This document shows, one piece after another, positions 51,611-60,400 of a DNA stretch of 64,000 nt. A program made the position numbers and the translations under genes. Under the pieces are notes generated by a model. That model saw nothing but the letters and a program-made list of their open reading frames with translations. It ran no database searches and had not been told where the DNA came from. The DNA is from JALZKA01 sp963786495 (GTDB lineage Bacteria; Actinomycetota; Thermoleophilia; Solirubrobacterales; 70-9). The stretch lies in contig CAWAZL010000002.1 in the NCBI GenBank assembly GCA_963786495.1, forward strand, positions 1,054,001 through 1,118,000. Direction: 5' to 3'. Each line of letters begins with the position of its first letter. Position 1 is the first letter of the stretch.

Positions 51611-52498
51611 TCAGGCCAGGACGTCGGCCATGCGCTTTGGCTCGACGCCGAGCTCCCGGGCGTCGGCGGTGCCTCGCTCGGAGACCATCGGCACTTCCAA
51701 GAGCTCAGCCTCCTCCCAGGTCGCGAAAGCCGCGTCACCGACGACGCGGCGTACTCCATTGAGCCCTAGGCGCACCAGGTTGGGCGGCACGTGGATCACA
51801 CTCCGCCGGCGGTCCATGCTCCATGAGATGACGCGGCTCATCTCTTCGTATGTGAGGAGCTCGGGGCCGGCGAGCTCGTAGCGGCGGTCGCCAGCCTCGT
51901 CGGAATCAAGCTCGGCGACCACGCACCGCCCGACGTCCTCGGCCCAGATCGGCTCGAAGGCTGCATCCGCATCGCCGATCAGGGGCATTGCGGGCAGGAG
52001 CGCGAGCCTCTTCGTGAGGGTCACCCACGGGTCCTCGCGGTCGTAGACGATCGAGGGCGCGAAGATGGTCGTCTGGAGCTCAGAGTTCGCGACCGCCTCC
52101 TCAGCGAGCGCCTTGGCACGGAAGAAGCGCGTGCGCTGGAACTCGGTTGCGCCGATGGCCGAGAAGAAGATGAAGCGCTCGACGCCCACCTGCTCTGCCG
52201 AGCGCAGCAGCCGGGCGGTCGCGAGCCCGTTCAGCTCCTCTACCTTCGCGGCGGGCTGATCGCGGATTGCGGCTGCGAGGTGGATCACGGTCTTGACGCC
52301 GCGCAGGGCCTGGCGCCGAGTGCGCGCATCGCCCATCTCGCCGAGGTCGCCAAGCACGATCCGCACGTCTACGCGGTGGCGGCCCAGGCGGCGCGGGTCG
52401 CGCACGAGCGCCCGGATGTCGTCGCCTCGCTCGATCAGGAGCGGCAGCAGCGCCTTGCCCACGGTCCCTGTGGCTCCGGTCACGAGAATCACGCGCAC
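51611..52498 (-). CDS. NAD(P)-binding SDR protein, NDUFA9/NmrA-like
   Basis: A 295-residue atypical short-chain dehydrogenase from GTG 52498, with VILVTGATGTVGKALLPLLIERG, VIHLAAAIRDQ and FIFFSAIGATEFQRTRFFRAKALAEEAV. No YxxxK catalytic pair is evident, as in NmrA and NDUFA9 relatives, which may bind cofactor without catalysis or act in lipid or quinone metabolism. The upstream 150 bases of its open frame (52499-52648) lie across the ferredoxin promoter and are not coding. Confidence 0.82.
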   Translation of the reverse strand: MRVILVTGATGTVGKALLPLLIERGDDIRALVRDPRRLGRHRVDVRIVLGDLGEMGDARTRRQALRGVKTVIHLAAAIRDQPAAKVEELNGLATARLLRSAEQVGVERFIFFSAIGATEFQRTRFFRAKALAEEAVANSELQTTIFAPSIVYDREDPWVTLTKRLALLPAMPLIGDADAAFEPIWAEDVGRCVVAELDSDEAGDRRYELAGPELLTYEEMSRVISWSMDRRRSVIHVPPNLVRLGLNGVRRVVGDAAFATWEEAELLEVPMVSERGTADARELGVEPKRMADVLA

Positions 52499-52571
52499 GA
52501 GGTTACGTAGAATGCGCCGCTCGCCGGGGTTTCGGCGACTTGAAGAGCAAACGAGCCAAGGAACAACACCA

Positions 52572-52832
52572 GTGGCATACGTCATCGCAGAGCCGTGCAT
52601 CGGGCAGAAGGACAACTCTTGCGTCGAAGTGTGTCCGGTGGACTGCATCCACCCGACTCCCGACGAGCCCGACTACGAGGGCGTCGAGCAGCTCTACATC
52701 GATCCCGACGAGTGCATCGATTGCGATGCCTGCGTCGAGGCGTGCCCGGTCGATGCGTGCTTCGCCGAGGACCAGCTCCCCGAGGAGTGGGCGAAGTACA
52801 CCGAGATCAACGCTCAGTACTTCTCGTCCTAG
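52572..52832 (+). CDS. fdxA: Seven-iron ferredoxin (3Fe-4S/4Fe-4S)
   Basis: An 86-residue ferredoxin from GTG 52572, preceded by AAGGA. The N-terminal cluster motif is CIGQKDNSCVEVCPVDC and the second is CIDCDACVEACPVDAC, the spacing of actinobacterial FdxA 3Fe-4S/4Fe-4S proteins. It is an electron carrier, for example for P450s or other reductive steps. It ends 6 nt from the convergent mrp gene. Confidence 0.93.
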   Translation: MAYVIAEPCIGQKDNSCVEVCPVDCIHPTPDEPDYEGVEQLYIDPDECIDCDACVEACPVDACFAEDQLPEEWAKYTEINAQYFSS

Positions 52833-52838
52833 GGCGCG

Positions 52839-53993
52839 TTAGGACTGGATGACTTTGAGCTCGGTGCCCGACACGGGCGCCGCGGAGGCCATCGCCGGCG
52901 GTTCGGACTGAAGGACCGCAAGCTCTTGCGGAGTCGCGGAAATGATCCCGCGTGCAATCTGGCGGATCGCGATCGCGGCCGGGTCGTTCGGCTGCTCGAG
53001 CACGAGCGGCGCTCCGGCGTCCGCGTGGGCGCGAAGATCTTCGGAAAGCGGCACCTTGCCGAAGAGCGGCACGTCGAGATCGGAAGCGAGGAGCTCGCCG
53101 CCGCCCTCGCCAAAGATCGAGATGCGCTGCCCATCAGGCGTGGTGAAGCCGGACATGTTCTCGATCACGCCCATGATCTCGAGATCGACCTTTTGCGCCA
53201 TCTCGGCCGCGCGGCGCGCGACTGACTGAGCGGCCGGCTGTGGGGTCGTGACGATCGTGAACTTCGCCTGCGGCAAGAGCTGTGCGAGTGTCATGGAGAC
53301 ATCGCCCGTGCCGGGAGGAAGGTCCAGGAGCAGATAGTCGAGATCGCCCCAGTCGACGTCTTCGAGGAACTGCTGAATTGCCTTGTGGAGCATCGGCCCG
53401 CGCCAGACGACCGCGGCGTTCTCCTCGACGAAGAAGCCGATCGAGATGACCTTGACGCCGGCAGGACCCTCGAGCGGAATGATCTTGCGCTCGCCGTTGA
53501 CATCGGGACGACCGTCGACTCCGAGCATGCGAGGAATCGAATAGCCGTAGACGTCGCAGTCGAGCGCGCCGACCTTTTGCCCCTCGGAAGCAAGCGCAGA
53601 CGCGAGGTTGGCAGTCATCGTCGACTTGCCGACGCCTCCCTTGCCGGATGCCACGCAGATGACGTTCTTGACCGCGGCAAGTGCGCCCTGCGGGAGACGG
53701 TTGCGGCCGAGAGACTGCTGAAGGTTTGCCTTCTCGTCGTCGGAGAGGACGTCGAACTCCACTGCTACTGCCGTGACTCCCTCAAGCTCGCCGACGTTCT
53801 GGGTGACGGCGTCGACGAAGTGGGAGCGGATCGGGCAACCCGGGGTGGTCAGCGAAACGATTACGCCCACCCGCCCGTCGTCGGCGATGTCTATCGCGCG
53901 CACCATGCCGAGCTCGACGATGTTCTTTCGGAGCTCGGGGTCGATGACGGCGCGAAGCTTGTCTGTGACTTGCTCTTCGGTGGGGTGACTCAC
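52839..53993 (-). CDS. apbC: Mrp/NBP35-family iron-sulfur carrier ATPase
   Basis: A 384-residue protein. It has an N-terminal MIP18/DUF59 domain (EEQVTDKLRAVIDPELRKNIVELGMV), then the deviant Walker A CVASGKGGVGKSTMTANLASA, the DCDVYGYSIPRMLG switch region and LLLDLPPGTGDVSMTLAQ. The two C-terminal cluster-binding Cys of Mrp (CxxC) are not seen; MENMSG-like VIENMSGFTTPDGQ lacks Cys. Role in Fe-S cluster assembly follows the family. Confidence 0.9.
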   Translation of the reverse strand: MSHPTEEQVTDKLRAVIDPELRKNIVELGMVRAIDIADDGRVGVIVSLTTPGCPIRSHFVDAVTQNVGELEGVTAVAVEFDVLSDDEKANLQQSLGRNRLPQGALAAVKNVICVASGKGGVGKSTMTANLASALASEGQKVGALDCDVYGYSIPRMLGVDGRPDVNGERKIIPLEGPAGVKVISIGFFVEENAAVVWRGPMLHKAIQQFLEDVDWGDLDYLLLDLPPGTGDVSMTLAQLLPQAKFTIVTTPQPAAQSVARRAAEMAQKVDLEIMGVIENMSGFTTPDGQRISIFGEGGGELLASDLDVPLFGKVPLSEDLRAHADAGAPLVLEQPNDPAAIAIRQIARGIISATPQELAVLQSEPPAMASAAPVSGTELKVIQS

Positions 53994-54035
53994 CTCTCAA
54001 TCTTGACAGGCGGGCTTTATGGCTACGGTGGGTTC

Positions 54036-54506
54036 ATGAAGCGCGTGAACCTCGCCCAAGCCCCGTTCGACTACCCCGACACGGACCCCGACGGCTTCGT
54101 CGGCGGCATGGTCCGGCCCGGCCCCGACTTCGGCGCCTCGAAGACGGGCGTGAGTTCGTACGAGTTGCCGCCGGGCCAGGCGCTCTGCCCCTACCACTAC
54201 GAGTGGGCGGAGGAGGAGTGGCTCCTGGTCACCCAGGGGCGCCCGACCCTCCGCGACCCCGACGGCGAGCACGAGCTGCAGCCCATGGACCTCGTCTTCT
54301 TCCCGCTCGGGCCCGAGGGCGCGCACAAGGTTCAGAACGACACCGCGGACCCGGTGCGCTTCCTGATGTTCTCGAACCTCGTCTGGCCGGCTGCGACGGT
54401 CTACCCCGACTCGGACAAGATCGGCATCTGGACCGACCCGGACAAGCTCGACAGCCACATGGCCCGGCGTTCCGAGAACCTGGAGTACTACGACGGAGAG
54501 ATTTAG
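54036..54506 (+). CDS. Cupin-domain protein
   Basis: A 156-residue single-domain cupin from ATG 54036. The metal-binding motif 1 is PPGQALCPYHYEWAEEEWLLVTQGRPTLRDP, with His, Glu and Glu, and motif 2 is PMDLVFFPLGPEGAHKVQN with the second His. Many such proteins bind sugars or act as small oxygenases; the ligand is unknown. Confidence 0.85.
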   Translation: MKRVNLAQAPFDYPDTDPDGFVGGMVRPGPDFGASKTGVSSYELPPGQALCPYHYEWAEEEWLLVTQGRPTLRDPDGEHELQPMDLVFFPLGPEGAHKVQNDTADPVRFLMFSNLVWPAATVYPDSDKIGIWTDPDKLDSHMARRSENLEYYDGEI

Positions 54507-54513
54507 TTCGATC

Positions 54514-54573
54514 GGGTCAGACCCCAAGATTTCGAGCTCTAACCGGCAGGCCGCATTGTTGGGGTCTGACCCC
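54514..54573. repeat. GGGGTC-type inverted doublet
   Basis: A 12-bp partial copy at 54514-54525 (centre A) and a full copy at 54561-54573 (centre T) face each other over 35 nt, right after the cupin stop. Confidence 0.8.
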
Positions 54574-54589
54574 GAACCAGAACCAAAAA

Positions 54590-54619
54590 GAGAAGCGGGC
54601 CCGCTAGGGCCCGCTTCTC
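54590..54619 (-). terminator. Terminator of the basic coiled-coil gene
   Basis: Perfect 13-bp stem GAGAAGCGGGCCC around loop GCTA. Read on the minus strand it is followed by TTTTT (the AAAAA at 54585-54589), a good intrinsic terminator for the gene at 54717-55223. It lies 98 nt past that stop. Confidence 0.85.
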
Positions 54620-54716
54620 GGGGAGGAGAGGTACTAGTTCTGCTCGCGGTGTGTGTCGAAGCGAGCAGACTTCTCCGGGACGCCCCTCTCCGAGCGTTCC
54701 GGGCTAAGGCGCTCGG

Positions 54717-55223
54717 CTACGAGCGGACCGCCTCGATGCGCTCGGTGACTGCGGCCTGTGCTTCCTTGACCGCCTTCTCCGCGCGGACGCGGTTCTCCTT
54801 CACGGCCTTCTCGGCCTTGGTCCGGTTCTGCTTGACCGTGCGCTCGACCTTGTTGCGACGCTGCTTGAGGTCGCGCTCGACCCGGTTGCGGGTTCCACGG
54901 ACGCGGGTCGTGGCCTTGCGACGGGCCTGGCCGCCGCGACGCTCGAGCTTGTTGATCTCGCGCGTGACCTGAGTCCGGAGGCGCTTGATCTCACGCTCGC
55001 GGCTCGTGGTCTCCGTGAGGGGCTTGACCGTCTCGGCGACGGTGAGTGCGGCCCCGACGGGGACGTCAACGGCACGCTCGGCCGTCTCGCGGACGTAGGC
55101 GATGGCCGTCTCGGCGACGTTCTGCTGGTTCTGCGCGCGGGTCTCCGCGGCCTTCTTGGCCGAGGCGCTGCGCTGAGCCTTCGTGGTGGTGGTCTTGGTG
55201 GTGCTGGACTTGGCGGTTGCCAT
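54717..55223 (-). CDS. Lys/Arg-rich coiled-coil protein (histone-like or phasin-like)
   Basis: A 168-residue protein. Residues 1-35 are Lys/Thr/Ala-rich (STTKTTTTKAQRSASAKKAA), the middle (36-75) is a phasin-like helix (ETAIAYVRETAERAV), and the rest is a very basic coiled coil (RTQVTREINKLERRGGQ, RNKVERTVKQNRTKAEKAVK). The net charge is strongly positive. DNA compaction or a heparin-binding-like surface role is possible; neither is shown. It has its own terminator and a comparatively AT-rich upstream region, which suggests strong single-gene expression. Confidence 0.75.
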   Translation of the reverse strand: MATAKSSTTKTTTTKAQRSASAKKAAETRAQNQQNVAETAIAYVRETAERAVDVPVGAALTVAETVKPLTETTSREREIKRLRTQVTREINKLERRGGQARRKATTRVRGTRNRVERDLKQRRNKVERTVKQNRTKAEKAVKENRVRAEKAVKEAQAAVTERIEAVRS

Positions 55224-55395
55224 TTTGTGACTTCACTCCCTTATGGGTGATTTGGGTTTCGATGTAAGTTGCTTACGAATAAGCATGTTAGCAAAGTATG
55301 CGAACAGGTGTTTGTACGCCGCACCCGCTCAGGAGTTACAGCCCGACGTGTAAATAGGCGGTGATCAGGCACAAACCGCGCGCCCTCCGCCCGAA
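55224..55395 (-). promoter_or_regulatory. AT-rich upstream region of the basic coiled-coil gene
   Basis: The region just before ATG 55223 is unusually AT-rich for this genome, especially 55250-55320, and holds AAGGGAG as Shine-Dalgarno. A small inverted repeat, GCTTA-CGAA-TAAGC, lies at 55271-55284. No clear -35/-10 pair can be fixed by eye. Nothing else is seen up to the repeat at 55396. Confidence 0.4.
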
Positions 55396-55419
55396 GGGGT
55401 CAGACCCGGGGTCAGACCC
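55396..55419. repeat. Two tandem GGGGTC-type copies overlapping a gene end
   Basis: GGGGTCAGACCC occurs twice without a spacer (55396-55407, 55408-55419), followed by a TTTGCTCAC motif also seen in the other doublets. The second copy contains the TGA stop of the metalloprotease gene. Confidence 0.85.
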
Positions 55420-56497
55420 TTGTTGGTTTGCTCACAAGCGTCATGCGGCTTAGCCAGGCTTGGGCGTCATCCAGCTCTGCGAGCGATGGGAGCGACTCCG
55501 GGCTCTCCCATACGCGGTCGAGGCCTTCGATGCCGCCTTCGGCAGCCACCGCGTCGCACCAGCGCTTCCCGAGCTCGTACTGGCGGAGCTTTGCGCCCAT
55601 CCCCAGGACCCGGGCGATCATGTCGGCGAGGCCCGTGCGCCTTGCCCGGCGGGTGTCCATCCGCTCGCGCATCACGGCGAGCTCTGGCACGTCGACCGAG
55701 GCCTCGTCCATCACGTGCTCGGCGTAGCCCTCCACGACGGCCATCACGGCCGCCATGCGGTCCATCACCTCTCCCTGCTTTTCGCCGGCGAAGATGCGCG
55801 TCAGCTCCCCGTCGAAGATTCGGCGCAGGCCCGCTCGGGGGTCCGGCGTAACGAGGTCTTTCGCGCGGCCGATGATGGCTCCCATATCGAGGCCGCTCGA
55901 CGCCGAGTCGAGAAGCTCGGCAACCATGCCCGCGAGGTGCTCGCGCAACCAGGGCACCGAGCCGAACTGGATCGAGTGGGTCTGTTCGTGGACGAGAACC
56001 CATAGAAGGAACGGCTCAGGGTCGACTCCGAGCTTCTCGGCCGCCTCGGAGAGGTTTGCGCCCACCAGCAGCATGCGGGGCTCATTCCCTTCCGGGCGGA
56101 GCGACACCTGGTACTGGCCCAGCACCCGCTTGGAGCCGTAGCCGACGACCGCGCCCGCTTCAGCGCCGGCGGCGGCGCTGAGCGCCTTGCGCGCGACGGA
56201 CCCGAGCGGCCCGGGGAGGCGAAGCTCGGAAGCGAGGCGCTCTTCGGCCGGCGTCAAGAGCTTTGCGAACTCGGTCAGGTTCGACCCGATCCACTCATCG
56301 CGGCTGACGACCTCGACCTCTGGAACGGGCGAGGCGGGTTCGAGGGTCGTGTAGGCGAGGGCCATGGCAAGCGCCTCGCCGGAGGTCTCACGCACCGCCG
56401 CTTCGTCGAGGTTCGATTGGCCATCCCCCGCAAGCCGCTGCCCGAGGCGCAGCGCAAGGCCCCAGTCAACGATGCCGGGCTCAGCCGCGTCAGGCAT
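55412..56497 (-). CDS. Zinc-dependent metalloprotease-like protein (F420-associated, DUF2342-type)
   Basis: A 361-residue protein with the metallopeptidase-like motif LWVLVHEQTHSIQFGSVPWL (HExxH with Glu as base) near residue 175. The long helical remainder includes MAAVMAVVEGYAEHVMDEA, which may carry the third ligand. Actinobacterial relatives are annotated as coenzyme F420 biosynthesis-associated or zincin-like proteins; no substrate is known. Its TGA lies in a GGGGTC repeat, so the tail SKPTRV may have been changed by the repeat. It overlaps the inositol monophosphatase gene by 8 nt. Confidence 0.85.
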   Translation of the reverse strand: MPDAAEPGIVDWGLALRLGQRLAGDGQSNLDEAAVRETSGEALAMALAYTTLEPASPVPEVEVVSRDEWIGSNLTEFAKLLTPAEERLASELRLPGPLGSVARKALSAAAGAEAGAVVGYGSKRVLGQYQVSLRPEGNEPRMLLVGANLSEAAEKLGVDPEPFLLWVLVHEQTHSIQFGSVPWLREHLAGMVAELLDSASSGLDMGAIIGRAKDLVTPDPRAGLRRIFDGELTRIFAGEKQGEVMDRMAAVMAVVEGYAEHVMDEASVDVPELAVMRERMDTRRARRTGLADMIARVLGMGAKLRQYELGKRWCDAVAAEGGIEGLDRVWESPESLPSLAELDDAQAWLSRMTLVSKPTRV

Positions 56498-57320
56498 CGG
56501 GTGAGCGCTCCAGGGCCCTTCGAACGCTGGGAAGAAGCTCGTCGTTCCGGGCGGCCAGGACGGCGTAGCGCGCGTCCAACGCGAGGTCCGCTTCGTCGAG
56601 GGAGTAGCCGGCGAACTCGACCGCGCCGCCTGCCTCGCTCACGAGTAGCTGCGCGGCCGCGGCGTCAACGGAGCGGCATGGCCGCGCGCTCAGCATCCCG
56701 TCAAGGCGGCCTGCGGCAACGTAGGCGAGCGTGATCGCGATGGACCCGATGACCCGCACGCGATACGCGGTGCCGGCGAGCTCCTCGACCACAGGCGCGA
56801 TCCGCGCCGGATCGGCCGATTCCAGCCCGACGACCTCGAGCCCGAAGCCGGGCCCTTCCAGCTCGAGCTTCCGGCCGTCGAGCCAGGCCCCATCGCCGCG
56901 CTTGGCGGTGAATTCCTCGCCCGCGCCGAACTCGTACACGTAGCCGAGCTGGACGTCGGCCATCGAACGCCCCGAGGCGATCGCGACGCTCAAAGAATGG
57001 GAGGGGATAGTGCGGCGCACGTTCATCGAGCCGTCGATCGGGTCGATCACGATCCGCCAGTCGGACGCCGGGTCACCGAAGGCCACCTCGCCACGCTCCT
57101 CGGAGACCGCAACGAAGTCAGCGCCCGAATCGGCGTGGAGCTTTTCCAGCTCCTCGAACACCGCGTCCTCGCACCTGCGGTCCAGAACAAGCGCGTGGTC
57201 GCCGCCCTCGCCGACGCCCTCGTAGGCCGTCCGGCCCTCGATGGTCGGCTCGCTTTCGAAGAGGGCGCGATGGGCCTCGACGGCTCGTCGCATCGCACCG
57301 AACCAGTCGAGATCGAGCAT
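56490..57320 (-). CDS. Inositol monophosphatase family protein
   Basis: A 276-residue Mg2+-dependent phosphatase. The metal-binding motif is WRIVIDPIDGSMNVRRTIP, with Glu in VAVSEERGE and the C-terminal Asp in RSVDAAAAQLLVSEAGG (usually WDxAAG). Substrates of the family include inositol-1-phosphate, fructose-1,6-bisphosphate and PAP; the weak WDxAAG site makes the exact one unclear. It is the first gene of a two-gene minus-strand unit. Confidence 0.87.
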   Translation of the reverse strand: MLDLDWFGAMRRAVEAHRALFESEPTIEGRTAYEGVGEGGDHALVLDRRCEDAVFEELEKLHADSGADFVAVSEERGEVAFGDPASDWRIVIDPIDGSMNVRRTIPSHSLSVAIASGRSMADVQLGYVYEFGAGEEFTAKRGDGAWLDGRKLELEGPGFGLEVVGLESADPARIAPVVEELAGTAYRVRVIGSIAITLAYVAAGRLDGMLSARPCRSVDAAAAQLLVSEAGGAVEFAGYSLDEADLALDARYAVLAARNDELLPSVRRALERSPDA

Positions 57321-57351
57321 CGCTCCAACTTAGTGGAGCTTGGGAGGGCCT

Positions 57352-57438
57352 GAGAGGAGACCGGAGCCAGGCACCTTCGGAGCCGGGCACCGGCCCGAGA
57401 GGAGACCGAAGCCAGGCACCTTCGGAGCCAGGCACCGG
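57352..57438. repeat. Two tandem 42-bp units with decayed family-1 palindromes
   Basis: Units 57352-57393 and 57397-57438 (period 45) differ at few positions. Each holds two imperfect 13-mers of the form GGAGCC-A-GGCACC separated by TTC. It fills the space between the divergent IMPase and helicase genes. Confidence 0.8.
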
Positions 57439-57470
57439 CTACGCACCTGTCGCGGTAGCGTTCGACCGGT

Positions 57471-60400
57471 ATGGAGAGCGGACCCGAACGAGCGGACGAG
57501 GCGCAGCGGCGGGTCATCGGGCACCGCCGCGGCCCGCTCCTCGTGACGGGCACGGCAGGGTCAGGGCGAACGGAGGCGCTTGTTCGCCGCTTCGCATCGC
57601 TTTCGGAGGACGGCGTGCGCGCCGAGCGGATCCTGGTCGCCTGTCGCACGCGTGCCGGCGCGGAGACCCTGCGAGACCGGGTCGAGGCCGTCCTTGAACA
57701 CGCCCACGAGGAGCCCTGGATCGGCACCCACGCCGAGATTGCGGAGCGCATCCTTCGCGAGCATCCGACCGAGGCCGGACTCGATCCCTTCTTCACGACC
57801 GTCACGGCTGCCGACCGGCTGGCGATCCTGCTGGACCGCGTCGACGATCTGCCGCTTCGCCGCCATGAGATCCGCGGTAACCCGGCCGGGCTCCTGGCCC
57901 GCCTGCTGCGCAGGATCGACCTCCTGAAGCTCGAGTGCGTGACGCCCGAGGCTCTGCGCGACTGGGCAACGCAGCGCGACCGCGAGGCAAAGCGGCCGGC
58001 GCAGCGCGAGCGGGCGCGCCGCGAGATCGAGTTCGCCGAGCTATACGCCACGCACGACCGGATGGTCTCCGGGGCAGGGAGCCTGGACGAGGGCGATCTT
58101 CTGCTCGAGGCCGAGCGCCTGACGCGCGATCGCCAGGACATCGCCGAGGAGCTGCACGGCCGCTTCGAGCACGTCATGGTCGATGAGCTCGAGGAGGCCG
58201 CACCGGCCCACATGCGCCTGGTCGCCGGCCTGGTCTCGCCGGACCGGACGAGCATCGTTGCGACGCACGATGCGGAAGGGGCGATTCGCCGCTTCCGCGG
58301 CGCAAGCGAGGGCTCGCTCGAATGGTTCCGGTCTACGTATCCCGCCGCCGAAGAGGTCGAGTTCACGGGCCAGCACAGGTTCGGGACCGCGGTCGGAGCC
58401 GCGGTCAACTCACTGTTGGGCGAGCCCGCCGACTCGCCTCCAGCTGCCGGTGGCGCGGTGCGCTTCTGGCGCTGCGAGGGTGAGCGGGCCCAGGGCCAGG
58501 CCGCGGCCCGCGAGATCGAGTCGCGCCTTTCGGCAGGGGAAACCCTGCCTGAGCGGATCTGCGTCATCGTCGGCTCGGGCTGGCGCCAGAGCCGGCTTGT
58601 CGCCGCGGCGCTCGAGGAGCGAAACGTCCCATTCCGGGTCGCAGGCGACGCGTCGTTCTTCGCCCGGCCGGAGGTCCGCGACGCGCTCGCGTGGCTGCGG
58701 ATGCTCGCCGACCCGTTCGATGCCGCCGCCGTGGTCCGGGCCCTGACCAGGCCGCCGGTCGATCTTCGATCGGCCGACCTCGCACGCGTGACGACCATCG
58801 CCCGCCGCAGGAAGCTCGACATGGTCACCGCCCTTGGCGCCGCGCTGGAGAGCCCCCAGCTCATGCCCGAGGCGCGCGACCGCATCCAGGCGTTCCTGAA
58901 GCTCCAGCGCTCGGCTGCGGCCGCCATGGAGGCGATGCGCCCAGACGTCTTCGTCCGCCGCCTGATCGAGCGCGTCGGGATGCGCCGGCACCGCCTGTTC
59001 GCCGCCACGCCCGAGACGGCCGAGCGGCTGGTCAACCTCTCGCGGCTCGCCGAGCTTGCGGCCGACTGGTCCCGGCGCGTGCCGCGCGGCTCTGTCCGCG
59101 ACTTCGTACGCCACCTGGCCGCGGTCGCGGAGGCAGGCGAGGTCGGCGCCGAAGAGGTGGACCCGCCCGCCCCGGGCGCGGTGCTCTTGGCCGAGCCGGC
59201 GCAGGTGAAGGGCCTTGAGTTCGACGCCGTCTATCTGCTGGGCCTCCAGGCCGGTTCGATGCGCCTGGCGCCGTGGGAAGACCGGTGGGTTCCGGAGGAC
59301 CTGGCGACGGGCTCGCTACCCGAGGCCGGCGACGAGTTGGCGACGGTGCGCCAGCGGCGCCTCGCCTACCTCGCGATCACGCGCGCGTCCAAGACGGTCG
59401 TCCTGTCGTGGCCCGAGGAGTCCGACGGCGAGACCGCCAGCCCGGCGCCGTTCTACGAAGTCGCCCGCGACGCGCTGGGCGCGACGGAGGAAGTGCAGGC
59501 CGAGGAGGTCTTCGGGCCCGCGGAAGGGCTCCACTCGACCTATCGCATGATCCGCGACGAAGTCCTCGAGTCGTCTTGGCGTGCCGGGTCGGCTCTGTCT
59601 GAGATGCGCCTCGACACGGCCGAGGATGTAAACGCCGCCGTTGCCCGCTATCTGGAGCTGATCAAGCTCGCATCGCTCCTACAACGCCCCGATCGCGAAG
59701 CGACGCGCGAAGCGCTTGGCGCGATCAACGAGCTCCTCGCCCGCGTGGCGACGCCCGAGCAGCGAGCCGTCATCGAGACATCGGCGCTCGATGACTACGT
59801 GCTCGGCGAGGAGCAGGCGCAGGAGGACCGCCGCGCGTCGGTCGCTGCACGGCGCGAGCCGTCGCTGGAGCAGTTCATTCCGCGCCGCGGCGACGGTCTG
59901 GCCCTCTCGGCTTCCGACATCGGCCTCTACCGGACCTGTCCCTTGAAGTACAAGTTCGCGCGCGTTTTCTCGATCCCGCAGGAGCCCACGATCAACCAGC
60001 GCTTCGGGATCCTCATCCACAACGTGCTGGAGCGCTTCCACTCCGAGGAGATGCGCGCGCAAAGCGGCGGCGCCGACGACGGCCAGCGACCGGGCAGCCT
60101 GGACCGCCTCCTCAACCTGCTTGAGGCGGGCTGGCGGCGGACTGGCTTCGGCTCGTCAGACGATGAGCTCCAATACCGCGACCGGGCTGTCGCAGCCCTC
60201 GCCCGCTACCACGAGCGCCATGTGCGCGAGGCTTCCAAGCCGGTCTGGCTGGAGCGAAGCTTCTCGTTCGCGATCGGCGACCACCATCTGCGTGGGCGCA
60301 TCGACCGCGTCGACAAGCGCCCGGATGGCGCGTACGAGCTGATCGACTACAAGACGGGTGAGTCGTCAGCGGCGTCGAAGCTTTCCGAGGACCTTCAGCT

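Noticed and set aside
57047..59035. Minus-strand 662-codon open frame
   Set aside because: It is a shadow of the IMPase and helicase genes caused by high GC; the sequence is Arg/Ser-rich without motifs.
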